Source of the DNA: Longimicrobiales bacterium
GTDB taxonomy: Bacteria > Gemmatimonadota > Gemmatimonadetes > Longimicrobiales > Gaopeijiaceae
Length of the DNA: 64,000 nucleotides
Direction: 5' to 3'
Assembly (NCBI GenBank): GCA_958295645.1
Contig: OY282361.1
Coordinates: 828,927 to 892,926, forward strand
Below the pieces are notes generated by a model that was given only the letters and a program-made list of their open reading frames with translations, made no database searches and was not told the DNA's origin. Below, piece by piece: positions 52,669-61,200 of the stretch. A program made the translations under genes and the position numbers. Positions within the stretch are counted from its first letter, which is position 1. Each line of letters opens with the position of its first letter.

Positions 52669-52676
52669 CAAAGTTA
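52669..52676 (-). promoter_or_regulatory. Candidate TAnnTTTG promoter element for pruA
   Basis: On the minus strand TAACTTTG matches TAnnTTTG and lies 43 bases before ATG 52625. No -33 TTTG is visible on that strand. It is back-to-back with the mrp promoter candidate. Confidence 0.4.
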
Positions 52677-52692
52677 ACGATGCGCCGCCGCG

Positions 52693-52724
52693 TTTGACGC
52701 TCGGCGGCGCCCCCGGTAGCTTTT
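52693..52724 (+). promoter_or_regulatory. Candidate mrp promoter (TTTG...TAGCTTTT / TTGACG...TAGCTT)
   Basis: TTTG at 52693-52696, 20 bases, then TAGCTTTT at 52717-52724 fits the TTTG-N20-TAnnTTTG layout known from Bacteroidota. Read as sigma70, TTGACG and TAGCTT are 17 bases apart. The mrp ATG is 71 bases downstream. Confidence 0.5.
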
Positions 52725-52795
52725 CGGGCTGTCTTGCCTATGCTGGGCAGGTAACGGTGCGGGCGCGATGCGAATCACCACCGGAGTCTCCCCGC

Positions 52796-53950
52796 ATGAA
52801 CGTTGCCGAACCAACCGCCTCCCCCAACGAATCCGAGCTGGCGGACGCCGTCCGGCGAGCCTTGGCGGCCGTGATCAACCCCGCCACCCAGCAGGATGTG
52901 GTGTCCGGCGGGCAGGTCTCGAACGTCGCCGTGGATTCTGACGGCCAGGTGCGTTTCGCGTTTGCGCTGCGCCAGGGCGATCCGGGCGCCATCGTGCGGC
53001 AAGCGCGCGCGGCTGCGGAGGCCGTCGAAGGGATCGTGCGGGCCAAGGTGGACGTGGAGTTGCCGCAGACGCCTGCTGCAGCAGCATCGTCGCCGAAGGC
53101 GCCCGCCCGGAAGCAGGGACTGGCGCCGGGATCCGTCCCCGCGCCCGTGCCGCAACCCGGCATCCTGCCCGGGGTCAAGCGGATCGTGGCGGTGAGTTCG
53201 GGCAAGGGCGGGGTGGGGAAGTCGATGGTGGCGACGAATCTGGCCGTGGCCGCGGCTCAGCGGGGCCTCGTGGCGGGGTTGCTGGATGCGGACATCTACG
53301 GGCCCAACATCCCCGTCATGTTCGGCGAGGAGCGCCGGCCTTCGGTGACCGGAGCGAAGGGATCCGAGATGATCGCGCCGCTGGACAAGCACGGCGTGCG
53401 CTTGATGAGCCTGGGCTTCCTGCTGAAGCGCGAGCAGCCCGCCATCATGCGCGGCCCGCTGATCTCCGGCGTGCTCAAGCAGTTCATGGAGCAAGTCTCC
53501 TGGGGGCCCCTGGACTTGCTGGTGGTGGACATGCCGCCGGGCACGGGAGACGCCCAGCTCTCCTTGGTTCAGACCGTGGAGCTGGACGGCGCCGTCATGG
53601 TGACGACGCCGCAGAAGGTGGCGACCGGCGACGTGCTGCGCGGCGTCAGGATGTTCGAGCGCGTCAACACGCGCGTGCTGGGCGTGGTCGAGAACATGTG
53701 CGGCTTCCAGCTGCCCGGCTCCGAGGAAGTGGTGGACCTGTTCGGGCGCGGGGGAGGGGAGGCGCTGGCCCGCGAGCTGTCGATCCCGTTCCTGGGCCGA
53801 ATTCCGCTTGACCTAGCCGTCCGCGAGGCGGGCGACAGGGGAATGCCGACGGTCTTGTCGGCGCCCGACTCCCAGGCGGGAGACGCCCTGCAAGAGATCG
53901 CCGGCCGCTTGCTGGCCGCCCTCGACCAACTGGCGCCGAGGGCGCCGTAG
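52796..53950 (+). CDS. mrp: Mrp/NBP35-family P-loop ATPase
   Basis: Iron-sulfur cluster carrier-type ATPase of 384 residues. An N-terminal DUF59/MIP18-like domain (LADAVRRALAAVINPATQQDVVS) is joined by an Ala/Pro linker to the ParA-like domain: deviant Walker A SSGKGGVGKS near residue 135, DADIYGPNIPVMFG, MRGPLISGVLKQF, VVDMPPGTGDAQL and TTPQKVATGDVLRG. The segment that usually holds a CPxC metal site reads ENMCGFQLPGSEEVVDLFG, with only one Cys, so cluster binding there would differ. ATG 52796 precedes the DUF59 part directly. Cytoplasmic. Confidence 0.93.
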   Translation: MNVAEPTASPNESELADAVRRALAAVINPATQQDVVSGGQVSNVAVDSDGQVRFAFALRQGDPGAIVRQARAAAEAVEGIVRAKVDVELPQTPAAAASSPKAPARKQGLAPGSVPAPVPQPGILPGVKRIVAVSSGKGGVGKSMVATNLAVAAAQRGLVAGLLDADIYGPNIPVMFGEERRPSVTGAKGSEMIAPLDKHGVRLMSLGFLLKREQPAIMRGPLISGVLKQFMEQVSWGPLDLLVVDMPPGTGDAQLSLVQTVELDGAVMVTTPQKVATGDVLRGVRMFERVNTRVLGVVENMCGFQLPGSEEVVDLFGRGGGEALARELSIPFLGRIPLDLAVREAGDRGMPTVLSAPDSQAGDALQEIAGRLLAALDQLAPRAP

Positions 53951-53975
53951 CGGTCGCTCTAGGAGCAACCGCCCC

Positions 53976-54209
53976 CTAGTCCCCCTCCAGCCATTGGCGG
54001 TCGGCCGCCGAGAGCGTGCCCCTTCTGACCTTGGCCAGCACTTTGAGGACGATCCAGACGACCAGCATGACGGGGGCCACCTTGAGGAGAAGGAAGCTGG
54101 CGATGACGCCGGTCAGGCCTAGCAACGCGCCCACGACCTGGAGGACGATCCAGACGGCCATGATGCTCACGATGCCCACGGCCAAGAATGTCAACAGGGT
54201 CCCGATCAT
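53976..54209 (-). CDS. Small two-helix membrane protein (77 aa)
   Basis: 77-residue protein made of two hydrophobic segments (about residues 3-24, FLAVGIVSIMAVWIVLQVV, and 36-57, VIASFLLLKVAPVMLVVWIV), followed by a short basic and then acidic tail (KVRRGTLSAADRQWLEGD). No family is recognised. It is convergent with mrp and separated from it by 25 bases. A TATATT element on its strand lies about 58 bases upstream. It could be a small envelope protein of the neighbouring stress operon, but it is transcribed separately as far as the gap suggests. Confidence 0.65.
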   Translation of the reverse strand: MIGTLLTFLAVGIVSIMAVWIVLQVVGALLGLTGVIASFLLLKVAPVMLVVWIVLKVLAKVRRGTLSAADRQWLEGD

Positions 54210-54267
54210 CGTTCCTCTCGGCTAACCGACGGGAGCCGCCGGGCGTGCCGGCAACCACGACGCAATC

Positions 54268-54273
54268 AATATA
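54268..54273 (-). promoter_or_regulatory. Candidate -10 box for the 77-aa membrane protein
   Basis: TATATT on the minus strand, within TATATTGA, the same eight bases seen at the guaB promoter. It is 58 bases from the ATG at 54209. No -35 box is recognised. Confidence 0.3.
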
Positions 54274-54311
54274 ACGTCATGGCTTTGTCCCGGTTCGGCG
54301 GTCGGTCGAGA

Positions 54312-54366
54312 CATCCATCGCGCTCCGGTCGGCATCCGTCGCGCTCGATCCGGCATCCGTCCTGCC
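54312..54366. repeat. 21-base tandem repeat, about 2.6 units
   Basis: Units at 54312, 54333 and 54354 (partial) share CATCC.TCGCGCTC...CGG. They fill the 209-base gap between the small membrane protein and the toastrack gene; no gene is seen there. Confidence 0.75.
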
Positions 54367-54418
54367 GCGGCCGAACTTGCGCAGCAGGGCCGCGCCACGC
54401 CCGGCTCGCGGTTGCGCG

Positions 54419-55480
54419 CTAGGGCACCCATCGCAGATCGACGCTGCCGAGGGCCGCGGTGATCTCGATGTCCAGCTTGTGGTCCGCGTCGTCCCAGTTC
54501 AGCGAGTAGTGCCCGTCGTCGCGCTTGACCATGCCGTCCAGGTCGAACGAGGCCAGGAAACGGGGAGCGTCGCGGCGCACGCGCACGCCGAGCGACTCGG
54601 GGACGCGCAGCATCAAGGCGCCGAGTCCCATGTCGACGACCAAGCGGGCTTCGGTCTGCCACGATCCCTGCAAGTCGAGCGTAACCGCTCCCACCCCGGC
54701 CCTCACCGCGACCCGCTCCGCGTTGAGGTTGCCGAGGCCCGAAATCCTAAAATCGGCGGCGCCGACTTCGAACACCGCCGACTCCATGAGCATTGGATTG
54801 GGTTCGTCGATGCGCACCACGGACTCGGAGGCGCCCGTGCTCATTTCCATCCGCTCCAAGGGTACGCCCGTGAGGTCCAACTCGGCATGGCCGGCGCCGA
54901 AGCTGATGTCGAGGTCGACCGGCACGGAGGTGGGGAGCCTCAGGTCGAGCTTGTCCTCCCGGCCCTCCCTTCCCAGCCCCCGTGCACGGCGGCCTTCCAG
55001 GGACGCGACGCCGACGCGAAGGCGGCCGTTCTCGTAGTCCAGCTTGGGAAGCACGGCGTCCTCGTCGAAGCGTATGCGGGCTTGATAGAGGAGGTTGCGG
55101 TCGGTCGCGGGCCGAACGGTCAGGACTCCGGCGCCGTAGCTGATCCGCACACGAAGCTCCTCTTCGCCGGTCACGGTCCGCGACTTGGTGATCGTCTTCC
55201 ACTTCTGCAAGTACGAGCGGGCCTCGGCGGCCCAATGAACCTCAGTGGGCCAAAGGGCTGCCTTCGCCCAATGGGTTGCGGCGGGCCGGGTTGCGGCGGG
55301 CCAATGGGTTTCGCCGGGCAAGCGGGCTTCGGCGGAAGCGGCGAACGACGCCGACGCCACAAGGGCCGCTGAGAGGGCACAAGCTAACCGGCGCTGGCCG
55401 CACCGCGATCCGGCATTCATGTCCGGCCCGCAACGCGCCGTCCCCCGCCGCGAGGGCCAAGGATCTTGGAGCCGCGCCAT
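54419..55480 (-). CDS. Exported toastrack / DUF2154-like protein
   Basis: About 353 residues. The C-terminal 250 residues are repeated short beta strands with Gly turns: ELRVRISYGAGVLTVRP, VDLDISFGAGHAELDLTGV, FEVGAADFRISGLGNL, VRAGVGAVTLDLQG and VVDMGLGALMLRVPE. This is the right-handed beta-prism pattern of toastrack (DUF4097/DUF2154, LiaF-end) domains linked to envelope-stress systems. A signal peptide is best seen from the internal ATG 55420 (LACALSAALVASASFAASAEA); the frame also opens at ATG 55480, one base from the upstream stop (TGATG). A His/Trp/Ala repeat follows the signal. Last gene of the sigma operon. Confidence 0.75.
   Translation of the reverse strand: MARLQDPWPSRRGTARCGPDMNAGSRCGQRRLACALSAALVASASFAASAEARLPGETHWPAATRPAATHWAKAALWPTEVHWAAEARSYLQKWKTITKSRTVTGEEELRVRISYGAGVLTVRPATDRNLLYQARIRFDEDAVLPKLDYENGRLRVGVASLEGRRARGLGREGREDKLDLRLPTSVPVDLDISFGAGHAELDLTGVPLERMEMSTGASESVVRIDEPNPMLMESAVFEVGAADFRISGLGNLNAERVAVRAGVGAVTLDLQGSWQTEARLVVDMGLGALMLRVPESLGVRVRRDAPRFLASFDLDGMVKRDDGHYSLNWDDADHKLDIEITAALGSVDLRWVP
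55273..55302. repeat. 15-base exact tandem duplication in toastrack gene
   Basis: GGGTTGCGGCGGGCC occurs at 55273-55287 and again at 55288-55302, in the segment just after the signal peptide. It preserves the frame (five codons). Confidence 0.85.
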
Positions 55481-57174
55481 CACTTGCCGTCCTCTTCGCC
55501 GTTGCTGGACTCGCCTTCGCCGGGCTCGTCCGCCGCGGAGTCATTCTGGCTCGGTTCGTCCGCCGCGGTGCTCGCCGGCTCCCCGTTCGCATCTTGCGAA
55601 TCCGGGTCGCCGTGGTTGTCGCGGCTCTCCGGCTCCGGCTCGCTGGCGGTTGCGAAGTCCTCGTGGGAGGACCAGGCGGCGGCCTCCAAGTCGTCTTCGA
55701 GTCCCCAACCTGCACGAGGGTTCTTGCCGCCTCGCGTTGTGATCACCGCGCCGAGACCGGTGGCAACGGTGGCAAACACCATCAGCCCTGCGGCCGCTTG
55801 GACGAGACGTCCGGTCCAGCCGACGAGCGGAAGAGCGCCGAGCAGGTCGGCGGCCGCGTACGGCACCAGCAACGCGCCGATTCCGACGAGGCTGAGATGC
55901 ACGGGATTCTGGCGATCCGCCCAATCCAGGAAGCGGACGTTGCGATCCAGGAGCCAGCGTCCGACGTTGCGGCTGGCCGCCGTGAACCCGATGAAAGCGA
56001 TTGCCACGACCGCCACCGGGAACAACGGCACCCAGATCAGGAGCCCCGGGATGCCGATGATGGTGATCGCCAACGCCGCGATTCCCAGCAGGTAGGCCGG
56101 CAACGCCAGGAAGGCCCCGGCCAGCCCCGCGGCAACGTTCTTCGCCGGATTGCGGCCGGCCGCCTGGGCCACCACGTCTCCGCGCTCGCCGGCAAGCTTG
56201 GTCGCTCCGGCGGCGAGCAAGCCCACGACGACGAGGCAGAACGCCGTTCCCATCAGGCCCTCCAATGCGCGCCCGATCCGGCCGAAGAAAGAGGGGCCGC
56301 GACTAGGGCTGCGGTCGCGGCCCATTTCCATGGCGGCCTCCCGCAGCTCCCGCCGCAGTTCGGCGCGAAGCCGATCCCTCTCCCGCTCTTCAGCGCGGCG
56401 GAGCTCCCGCCGGATGTCGACGATCTCGCCGCGAATGGTTCCGCCGCGCCGTTCCACGCTTGATTCCAGGAGGTGGAGGTCTCCGAGCATCCGCGCACCC
56501 TCGTGCAGCACCACGGCCCCGTCTACCGCAACCACGTCGCCGTGCACCGTGCCGAACACGTCGAGACGCCCGTCGGCGATCACCAGACTACCGTCCACCG
56601 ACGCGCTCGACTCGACCACGTAGTCTTCCTTGGCCACTACTCTGAAGGGGTTGCCGCCGATGTAGCTCAACGCCTCCAAGAATCCTTCGACCTGGGTGGC
56701 TTCGGCCACCTCGGCGGACCAGTCCCCCGTCGTTGCCAACCGGCTGGCGCTGTTGGCGGCCGCCCCACCGGCCGGACGAAGAGCGGCCTCCAGAGCTCCG
56801 TCCACACCGGCCATGATCTCTCGGTCGGCGCCGGAAAGCGTCTCCGAGGGACCCCACTGCAACAGGCGTTGCGCCAACGGCCCGTTCGCCAGAGGGAGGA
56901 CGTCGGCCAGCAACTCTCTCCACGCTTGGTCGGCTTGGCCGGCCGCCTCGTAGCGGCCCAGGATCTCGTCGTTGGCGCGGGCGGTTCCGTCCGCGAAGGA
57001 CAACGCGAACTGGCTGCCGTCCGAGAACTCCAGGTGCAGGGACGCCTCCTGGCCGGAAACGACGACGCTGTTCGAGACGACGGTGCGCTCCTGCGCCGAG
57101 GCCGCCGCGCAACTCGCGACGAAAAAAGCGCCGGCGAAGGCCGCGACCGTCCGGGGGCTGTCAAACCGATGCAT
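55480..57174 (-). CDS. Bactofilin-like membrane protein
   Basis: 564-residue protein. ATG 57174 opens a signal-like hydrophobic stretch (TVAAFAGAFFVASCAAASAQ). Residues about 185-245 resemble a polymer-forming/bactofilin module (SLVIADGRLDVFGTVHGDVVAVDGAVVLHEGARMLGDL). A charged coiled-coil-like helix follows (RRELRRAEERERDRLRAELRREL), then four to six hydrophobic helices at about 300-470, and an acidic Ser/Glu-rich tail. The gene overlaps the anti-sigma gene by 14 bases upstream and the toastrack gene by one base downstream. The combination suggests envelope sensing or scaffolding; the exact role is unknown. Confidence 0.78.
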   Translation of the reverse strand: MHRFDSPRTVAAFAGAFFVASCAAASAQERTVVSNSVVVSGQEASLHLEFSDGSQFALSFADGTARANDEILGRYEAAGQADQAWRELLADVLPLANGPLAQRLLQWGPSETLSGADREIMAGVDGALEAALRPAGGAAANSASRLATTGDWSAEVAEATQVEGFLEALSYIGGNPFRVVAKEDYVVESSASVDGSLVIADGRLDVFGTVHGDVVAVDGAVVLHEGARMLGDLHLLESSVERRGGTIRGEIVDIRRELRRAEERERDRLRAELRRELREAAMEMGRDRSPSRGPSFFGRIGRALEGLMGTAFCLVVVGLLAAGATKLAGERGDVVAQAAGRNPAKNVAAGLAGAFLALPAYLLGIAALAITIIGIPGLLIWVPLFPVAVVAIAFIGFTAASRNVGRWLLDRNVRFLDWADRQNPVHLSLVGIGALLVPYAAADLLGALPLVGWTGRLVQAAAGLMVFATVATGLGAVITTRGGKNPRAGWGLEDDLEAAAWSSHEDFATASEPEPESRDNHGDPDSQDANGEPASTAADEPSQNDSAADEPGEGESSNGEEDGK

Positions 57175-58054
57175 ACTTGCCATCCATTTCCGTCGCGCCT
57201 GCGACGTTCTTGTACAGGACCCACGCGGAAAGCATCCCCAGCCCGCCCGCCACGCAGAGACCGAGGGCCGCCGCCGAAAACGAGGCGGCGGAGACGCCGT
57301 CGAGCATTCCATACGCCTCGCGAACCACGGGACTCCGCGCCAGCGCCCCGAACACGGCTTCCGCCACCCCCGACACGGCTCCGGACGCCTTCGTCCATGC
57401 GAACGCGGCCAAGTTGGGCAACGTCACCATGGGCTTGCTCAGGACCAAGTAGGCCGCCACCGCCACGACCGCCACCGGGCCCGTGGCCGCTCCCGACACG
57501 AAGGCCAAGCGCCGCCCCTCGCGCGGCCACGCCCACTTCCGAATCCAAGCCAGCGCTCCCTCCAGCGAACGGGCGGGGCGCGGGGCGGGGCGCAGGCGCG
57601 CCACCACGCGCTCGGCGAATCCGTCCTGCGGCGCGAAGCCGGGGAGCCGGCCGAGACCCTCGATCAGCCGCCGCGAGGACGCCATCGCCGCCGCCGCTTC
57701 TGGATCCCGCGCAACGAAGGCGGCGAGCGCTCGCGCCTGCCGGGGAGCCAGCGCTCCTTCCGCGGCCGCCGCGAACGGATCCAGCGCCAGCGAGCCCGAC
57801 GTCGCCAGCCAAGCCCGCGCTCGGGCCCATCCCCGGGGCTGCACGTGGCAACTGGCCAGGACGCGAACCGCGAAGCCGCGCCGCGGACGATGCGCATCGA
57901 GCGCTCCGAGCCGGGCGAACAGGGACCGGTAGGTGGCAAGCTCGCTCGCCAGCCGTCCGTCCCGGGCGGCCCTGGCCTCGAAGTCCGCAACGGCCGCAAC
58001 GTTCAGCTCGCCGTCGAGATACGAGAGGATTCGTTGGGTTTGCGCGCTGTTCAT
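57161..58054 (-). CDS. Anti-sigma-factor-like membrane protein
   Basis: 297-residue protein starting MNSAQTQRILSYLDGEL, the N-terminal helix typical of anti-sigma domains, but without the HxxxCxxC zinc motif. Two membrane segments lie at about 190-210 (GPVAVVAVAAYLVL) and 265-285 (AALGLCVAGGLGMLSAWVL). Paired repeats GFAVRVLASCHVQPRGW and GFAERVVARLRPAPRP suggest an internal duplication. ATG 58054 is preceded by GGGAGAGG and is preferred over an in-frame start at 58189. It lies between the ECF sigma gene and the bactofilin-like gene. The anti-sigma role is inferred from position and N-terminus. Confidence 0.7.
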   Translation of the reverse strand: MNSAQTQRILSYLDGELNVAAVADFEARAARDGRLASELATYRSLFARLGALDAHRPRRGFAVRVLASCHVQPRGWARARAWLATSGSLALDPFAAAAEGALAPRQARALAAFVARDPEAAAAMASSRRLIEGLGRLPGFAPQDGFAERVVARLRPAPRPARSLEGALAWIRKWAWPREGRRLAFVSGAATGPVAVVAVAAYLVLSKPMVTLPNLAAFAWTKASGAVSGVAEAVFGALARSPVVREAYGMLDGVSAASFSAAALGLCVAGGLGMLSAWVLYKNVAGATEMDGKYASV

Positions 58055-58185
58055 TTCGCCTCTCCCGACGGTCTGCACGGCGTGATTCGCTCGGTTGGCA
58101 CTACGGCGGACTCGGCGCCCCGGTTTCAAGTTTTCGGGGGCCGGGCCGGGCGCCGCGGGAGGCGTCGTCGGGGCTGGCGCGGTCG

Positions 58186-58839
58186 TCATTCGGGCGCGTT
58201 CGGGTCCAAGTGGGCCAGCAGTTCCCGGAGCTCGAGGCGAGCCCGGTGTATGTAGGTCTTCACGGTGCCCAACGGCAAGTCCATGATTTGCGCGATCTCC
58301 TCGTACGAATAGCCTTCCACGTGACGCAGCACGGTGGCGGTTCGGTAGTGGGGGCGCAACTTGCCGATGGCCGCTTCGATCTGGTCGCCCAGCTCGCGGT
58401 TCTCCGCGTATTCCTCGGGACTCTCGTCCTCCGACTCCAGTTCGATCCGGGTCTGGGCGAGCTCGCTCTCCGTGACGGCCGTGGGCGCGCCGTCGATCGA
58501 CACGGTGTCGAGGCGTCGCTTGCGCAGGTAGTCGATAGCCAGATTGTTGGCGATCTTGAACAGCCAGCTGGAGAGCTTGTAGCGGGGACTGTAGGTGCCG
58601 ATCGCGTTGTATGCCCGGACAAAGGACTCCTGGGCCAGGTCTTCCGCGAGTTCCCGGTCTCTCACCATGCGGTAGAGGAGGGAGAAGACGGGCCTCTCGT
58701 AGCGGCGCAAAATCTCGCGAAACGCCCGCTCGTCCCCTTCGGCGGCGCGGGCTGCAAGCGTCTGGTCGCTAGGTTCCGATGAATCCACGGAGGGGAACTG
58801 TCGGCAAGAGGAACCACGCGGGCTAGGCGGGAGAAGCAA
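58186..58839 (-). CDS. ECF RNA polymerase sigma factor (RpoE-like)
   Basis: Sigma-70 family factor of about 200-217 residues with only regions 2 and 4. Region 2: FREILRRYERPVFSLLYRMV, then LAEDLAQESFVRAYNAI and WLFKIANNLAIDYLRKRR. Region 4: LRPHYRTATVLRHVEGYSYEEIAQIMDLPLGTVKTYIHRARLEL. It heads the minus-strand unit with the anti-sigma-like gene 131 bases downstream, and likely drives an envelope-stress regulon. The start is uncertain: TTG 58839 opens the frame, but GTG 58788 fits the family length better. Neither has a good ribosome-binding site. Confidence 0.92.
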   Translation of the reverse strand: MLLPPSPRGSSCRQFPSVDSSEPSDQTLAARAAEGDERAFREILRRYERPVFSLLYRMVRDRELAEDLAQESFVRAYNAIGTYSPRYKLSSWLFKIANNLAIDYLRKRRLDTVSIDGAPTAVTESELAQTRIELESEDESPEEYAENRELGDQIEAAIGKLRPHYRTATVLRHVEGYSYEEIAQIMDLPLGTVKTYIHRARLELRELLAHLDPNAPE

Positions 58840-58991
58840 CGCGGCCGAACAACGAAGATACGTAAGCCGTCGGCTCCGCGTTCAGTTCCCGCTCGTTTCC
58901 GGCGCGCCCCGCGGCCTCCTATCTTTCGTCTTCCGCGCCGGACGTCGCGTTTCGGCCTGTTCCGAGTTTCGGACCCGAAGGAGACTGGCCC

Positions 58992-59738
58992 GTGGCCGCG
59001 CCGACAGAGGCGGAGCCCGCCGCGGGGGCCGAGCGCGCCGAGCAGGTGCGCAGGCTCTTCGGCGAGATCGCTCCGCGCTACGACTTGCTCAACCGCCTGC
59101 TCAGCCTGCGGATCGACCAACGGTGGCGCCGCCGGGCTCTCCGCCGCCTCGCCTGGGAAGAGGCTCCCGACGCCATCTACCTGGACGCTTGCGCGGGCAC
59201 TTTCGATCTGGCTTTGGAACTGGTTCGCCGCCCAGGCTTCGCGGGCCGCGTCGTGGGAACGGACTTCGCGCTGCCCATGCTGGCCGCGGGCGGCTCCAAG
59301 ATTCGGGGACGCACGGTGTGGCCCGTCTGCGGGGACGCCACGCGTCTGCCGTTCCCCGGCGAGGCGTTCGCGGGAGCGGTCGTGGGATTCGGGGTGCGCA
59401 ACTTGGCCCAGCTCGAGACGGGCCTTCGCGAGTGCTGCCGCGTGCTGAGGCCGGAAGGCCGGCTTGTGGTCTTGGAGTTCACCGTCCCGCCGGGTCGACT
59501 CCTGCGCTTGCTCTACATGCTGTATTTCGAGCACGTGCTGCCCCGCGTCGGCCGGCTCGTGTCGGGACACGGCTGGGCGTATTCGTACCTGCCCAAGTCG
59601 GTGAAGGGGTTCCCGGGCCCTGCCGGCTTGGCCGGGGTCATGGAGGACGCGGGCTTCGGGGACGTGCGCTGGGAGCTGGTTACGGGCGGGATCGCGGCAA
59701 TTCACGTGGGGACGAAGGCGGCTCGGCCAGAACGGTGA
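58992..59738 (+). CDS. ubiE: Demethylmenaquinone / ubiquinone methyltransferase
   Basis: SAM-dependent C-methyltransferase of 248 residues for the last step of menaquinone (and, where made, ubiquinone) synthesis. It has RYDLLNRLLSLRIDQRWRR at the start, a SAM loop around YLDACAGTFDLALEL, GTDFALPMLA, and the UbiE/MenG signature GVRNLAQLETGLRECCRVLRPEGRLVVLEFTVP. The end, GFGDVRWELVTGGIAAIHVG, is standard. GTG 58992 is preceded by AAGGAGA. With menG-only genomes as the likely background, menG is an equally good name. Its 3' end overlaps the M16 gene tail-to-tail by 59 bases. Confidence 0.94.
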   Translation: MAAPTEAEPAAGAERAEQVRRLFGEIAPRYDLLNRLLSLRIDQRWRRRALRRLAWEEAPDAIYLDACAGTFDLALELVRRPGFAGRVVGTDFALPMLAAGGSKIRGRTVWPVCGDATRLPFPGEAFAGAVVGFGVRNLAQLETGLRECCRVLRPEGRLVVLEFTVPPGRLLRLLYMLYFEHVLPRVGRLVSGHGWAYSYLPKSVKGFPGPAGLAGVMEDAGFGDVRWELVTGGIAAIHVGTKAARPER

Positions 59739-61200
59739 CGGGACCGAGTTCGGAGGCCGAGCCGTCGAAGCGCGTGGTGTCGCCCAGCAGGAGAATGGTC
59801 ATTCGAGCGGGGTCCACGTGGTCGCGAAAGACTTTGTGGACGGCGGTCGGCGTCACGCGTCGAATGCCCTCCGCATAGGTCTCCAGCCAGTCCGCCGGCA
59901 GCCCCAGGTTCCGGTAGGCCAAGCTGCGCGCCACGATCTGGGAAGGCGTGCGGAAGTTGAAGGCGAAGCCGTTGGACGCTTCGTCGATCTGGCGGGCGAC
60001 TTCGGCGCTGGGCGGGGGACTGGCCCGCATCGAATCGATGACGGCCAGGAGCAGGCGGGCCGCCGCCAGCGTGGTCTCGGGCTTGGTGCTCGTCAGGGCG
60101 CCCACGAGGCCGTCGCTCCGCCGGGGCGTCGTCCAAAGCGACGAGGCGCTGTACGCCAGCCCCTCGCGCGTCCGCACGGCTTGGTTCAGGCGGCTCGAAA
60201 GGCCGGAGGCCCCCAGAATGGCGTGGCCCACGCGCGACGCGAAATACGCGGGCGTGCCGTCCCTTCGCACCGAGCTGGAGTGGGCGAGGACCACGACGCT
60301 CTGCTCCGTCCTCTTGTGCAGCACGAACACCCCGGGCTCGGCGCGGATGCGCGGTCGCGGCTCCTCCGGCAGCAGACCGCCGGAACAGGGCGGCCAGCCG
60401 TCCAGCATCGCCTCGATCAAGGCCGCGGCCTGCTCCCAGCGGATGTCGCCGACCACGCCCAGGGCCATGTTGCCGGGGCAGACGACCGCTCGGTGCACGA
60501 ACCGAAGCCGCTCCGGCGCCAAGTCGGCCGGTTCCAGATCGGCGGGCTCCATGTTCCACCCGACCGGGTGGTCTCCGTACATGATCGTGTTGAAGCGGCG
60601 GAAGGCGAGCGAAGTAGGATCGTCGGCTTGGCGCCGCACGCGCTCGAGCTCCGCGCCGCGCCAGATCTCCACCTCGGCCGAGTCGAAGCGCGGGTTGCGC
60701 AGCATCGAAGACCAAAGCGTCACGGCTTCGTCCACGTGCTCGGCCAGCGTGTTGACCCACGACGAACTTCCGCCTCCGCCCTGGCCGAAGCTCATCGACA
60801 GAGCCAACGTCTCGATGCGTTCGTCCACTTCCGCGGGGGTCAGGTCGGTCGTCCCGCCGGTGCGCATCAGGGCCGGAAGCCCGGAGACGGCCGCGAAGCG
60901 CTCGCGGGGGAAGCGGCGCACCCCGCCCTTGAACGTGGCGTACACGGTGACGAGCGGAAGGCTGCGGTCCTCCAGGAAGAAGACCGGCACCTCGGCGACC
61001 GTCTCGGTCCTGACCCGCGGAGGCGAGAACTCGAGCTCCGGGAACTCCATGGCCTCGATACGCGCGCGGACGGATTCGTTCTGCGTCCGCACGGGCTCCT
61101 GAGCCCAGGCCGCGGCCGAGCCGGGGTCCGATCCGGCGCCGGGCCAAAGCGCCGCCGCCGGGAGGACCGCTGCCAAGCAAGCCGTCCGAGCGATGCTCAA
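59680..61200 (-). CDS. M16 family protein, non-catalytic partner
   Basis: 506-residue exported protein with the M16 two-lobe layout (FFLEDRSLPLVTVYATFKGG; later GPVCPGN-type region GNMALGVVGDIRWEQAAALIE; C-terminal SSRLNQAVRTREGLAYSASS). The zinc motif HxxEH is absent: where it should be the sequence reads AAVSGLPALMRTGGT. Signal-like start LSIARTACLAAVLPAAALW. TTG 61200 overlaps the TGA of the upstream M16 gene (TTGA). It therefore forms a heteropair with the catalytic partner, as in PqqF/MPP-like bacterial pairs. Substrates unknown. The 3' end overlaps ubiE by 59 bases on the other strand. Confidence 0.88.
   Translation of the reverse strand: MSIARTACLAAVLPAAALWPGAGSDPGSAAAWAQEPVRTQNESVRARIEAMEFPELEFSPPRVRTETVAEVPVFFLEDRSLPLVTVYATFKGGVRRFPRERFAAVSGLPALMRTGGTTDLTPAEVDERIETLALSMSFGQGGGGSSSWVNTLAEHVDEAVTLWSSMLRNPRFDSAEVEIWRGAELERVRRQADDPTSLAFRRFNTIMYGDHPVGWNMEPADLEPADLAPERLRFVHRAVVCPGNMALGVVGDIRWEQAAALIEAMLDGWPPCSGGLLPEEPRPRIRAEPGVFVLHKRTEQSVVVLAHSSSVRRDGTPAYFASRVGHAILGASGLSSRLNQAVRTREGLAYSASSLWTTPRRSDGLVGALTSTKPETTLAAARLLLAVIDSMRASPPPSAEVARQIDEASNGFAFNFRTPSQIVARSLAYRNLGLPADWLETYAEGIRRVTPTAVHKVFRDHVDPARMTILLLGDTTRFDGSASELGPVTVLAEPPSSPRELPRSRP

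Noticed and set aside
52768-52940. ATG 43 bases after the mrp promoter element, in a different frame from Mrp
   Set aside because: The product is Arg/Pro-rich and ends inside mrp after about 50 codons; the matching distance is probably chance, so it was not counted as support for the 43-base rule.
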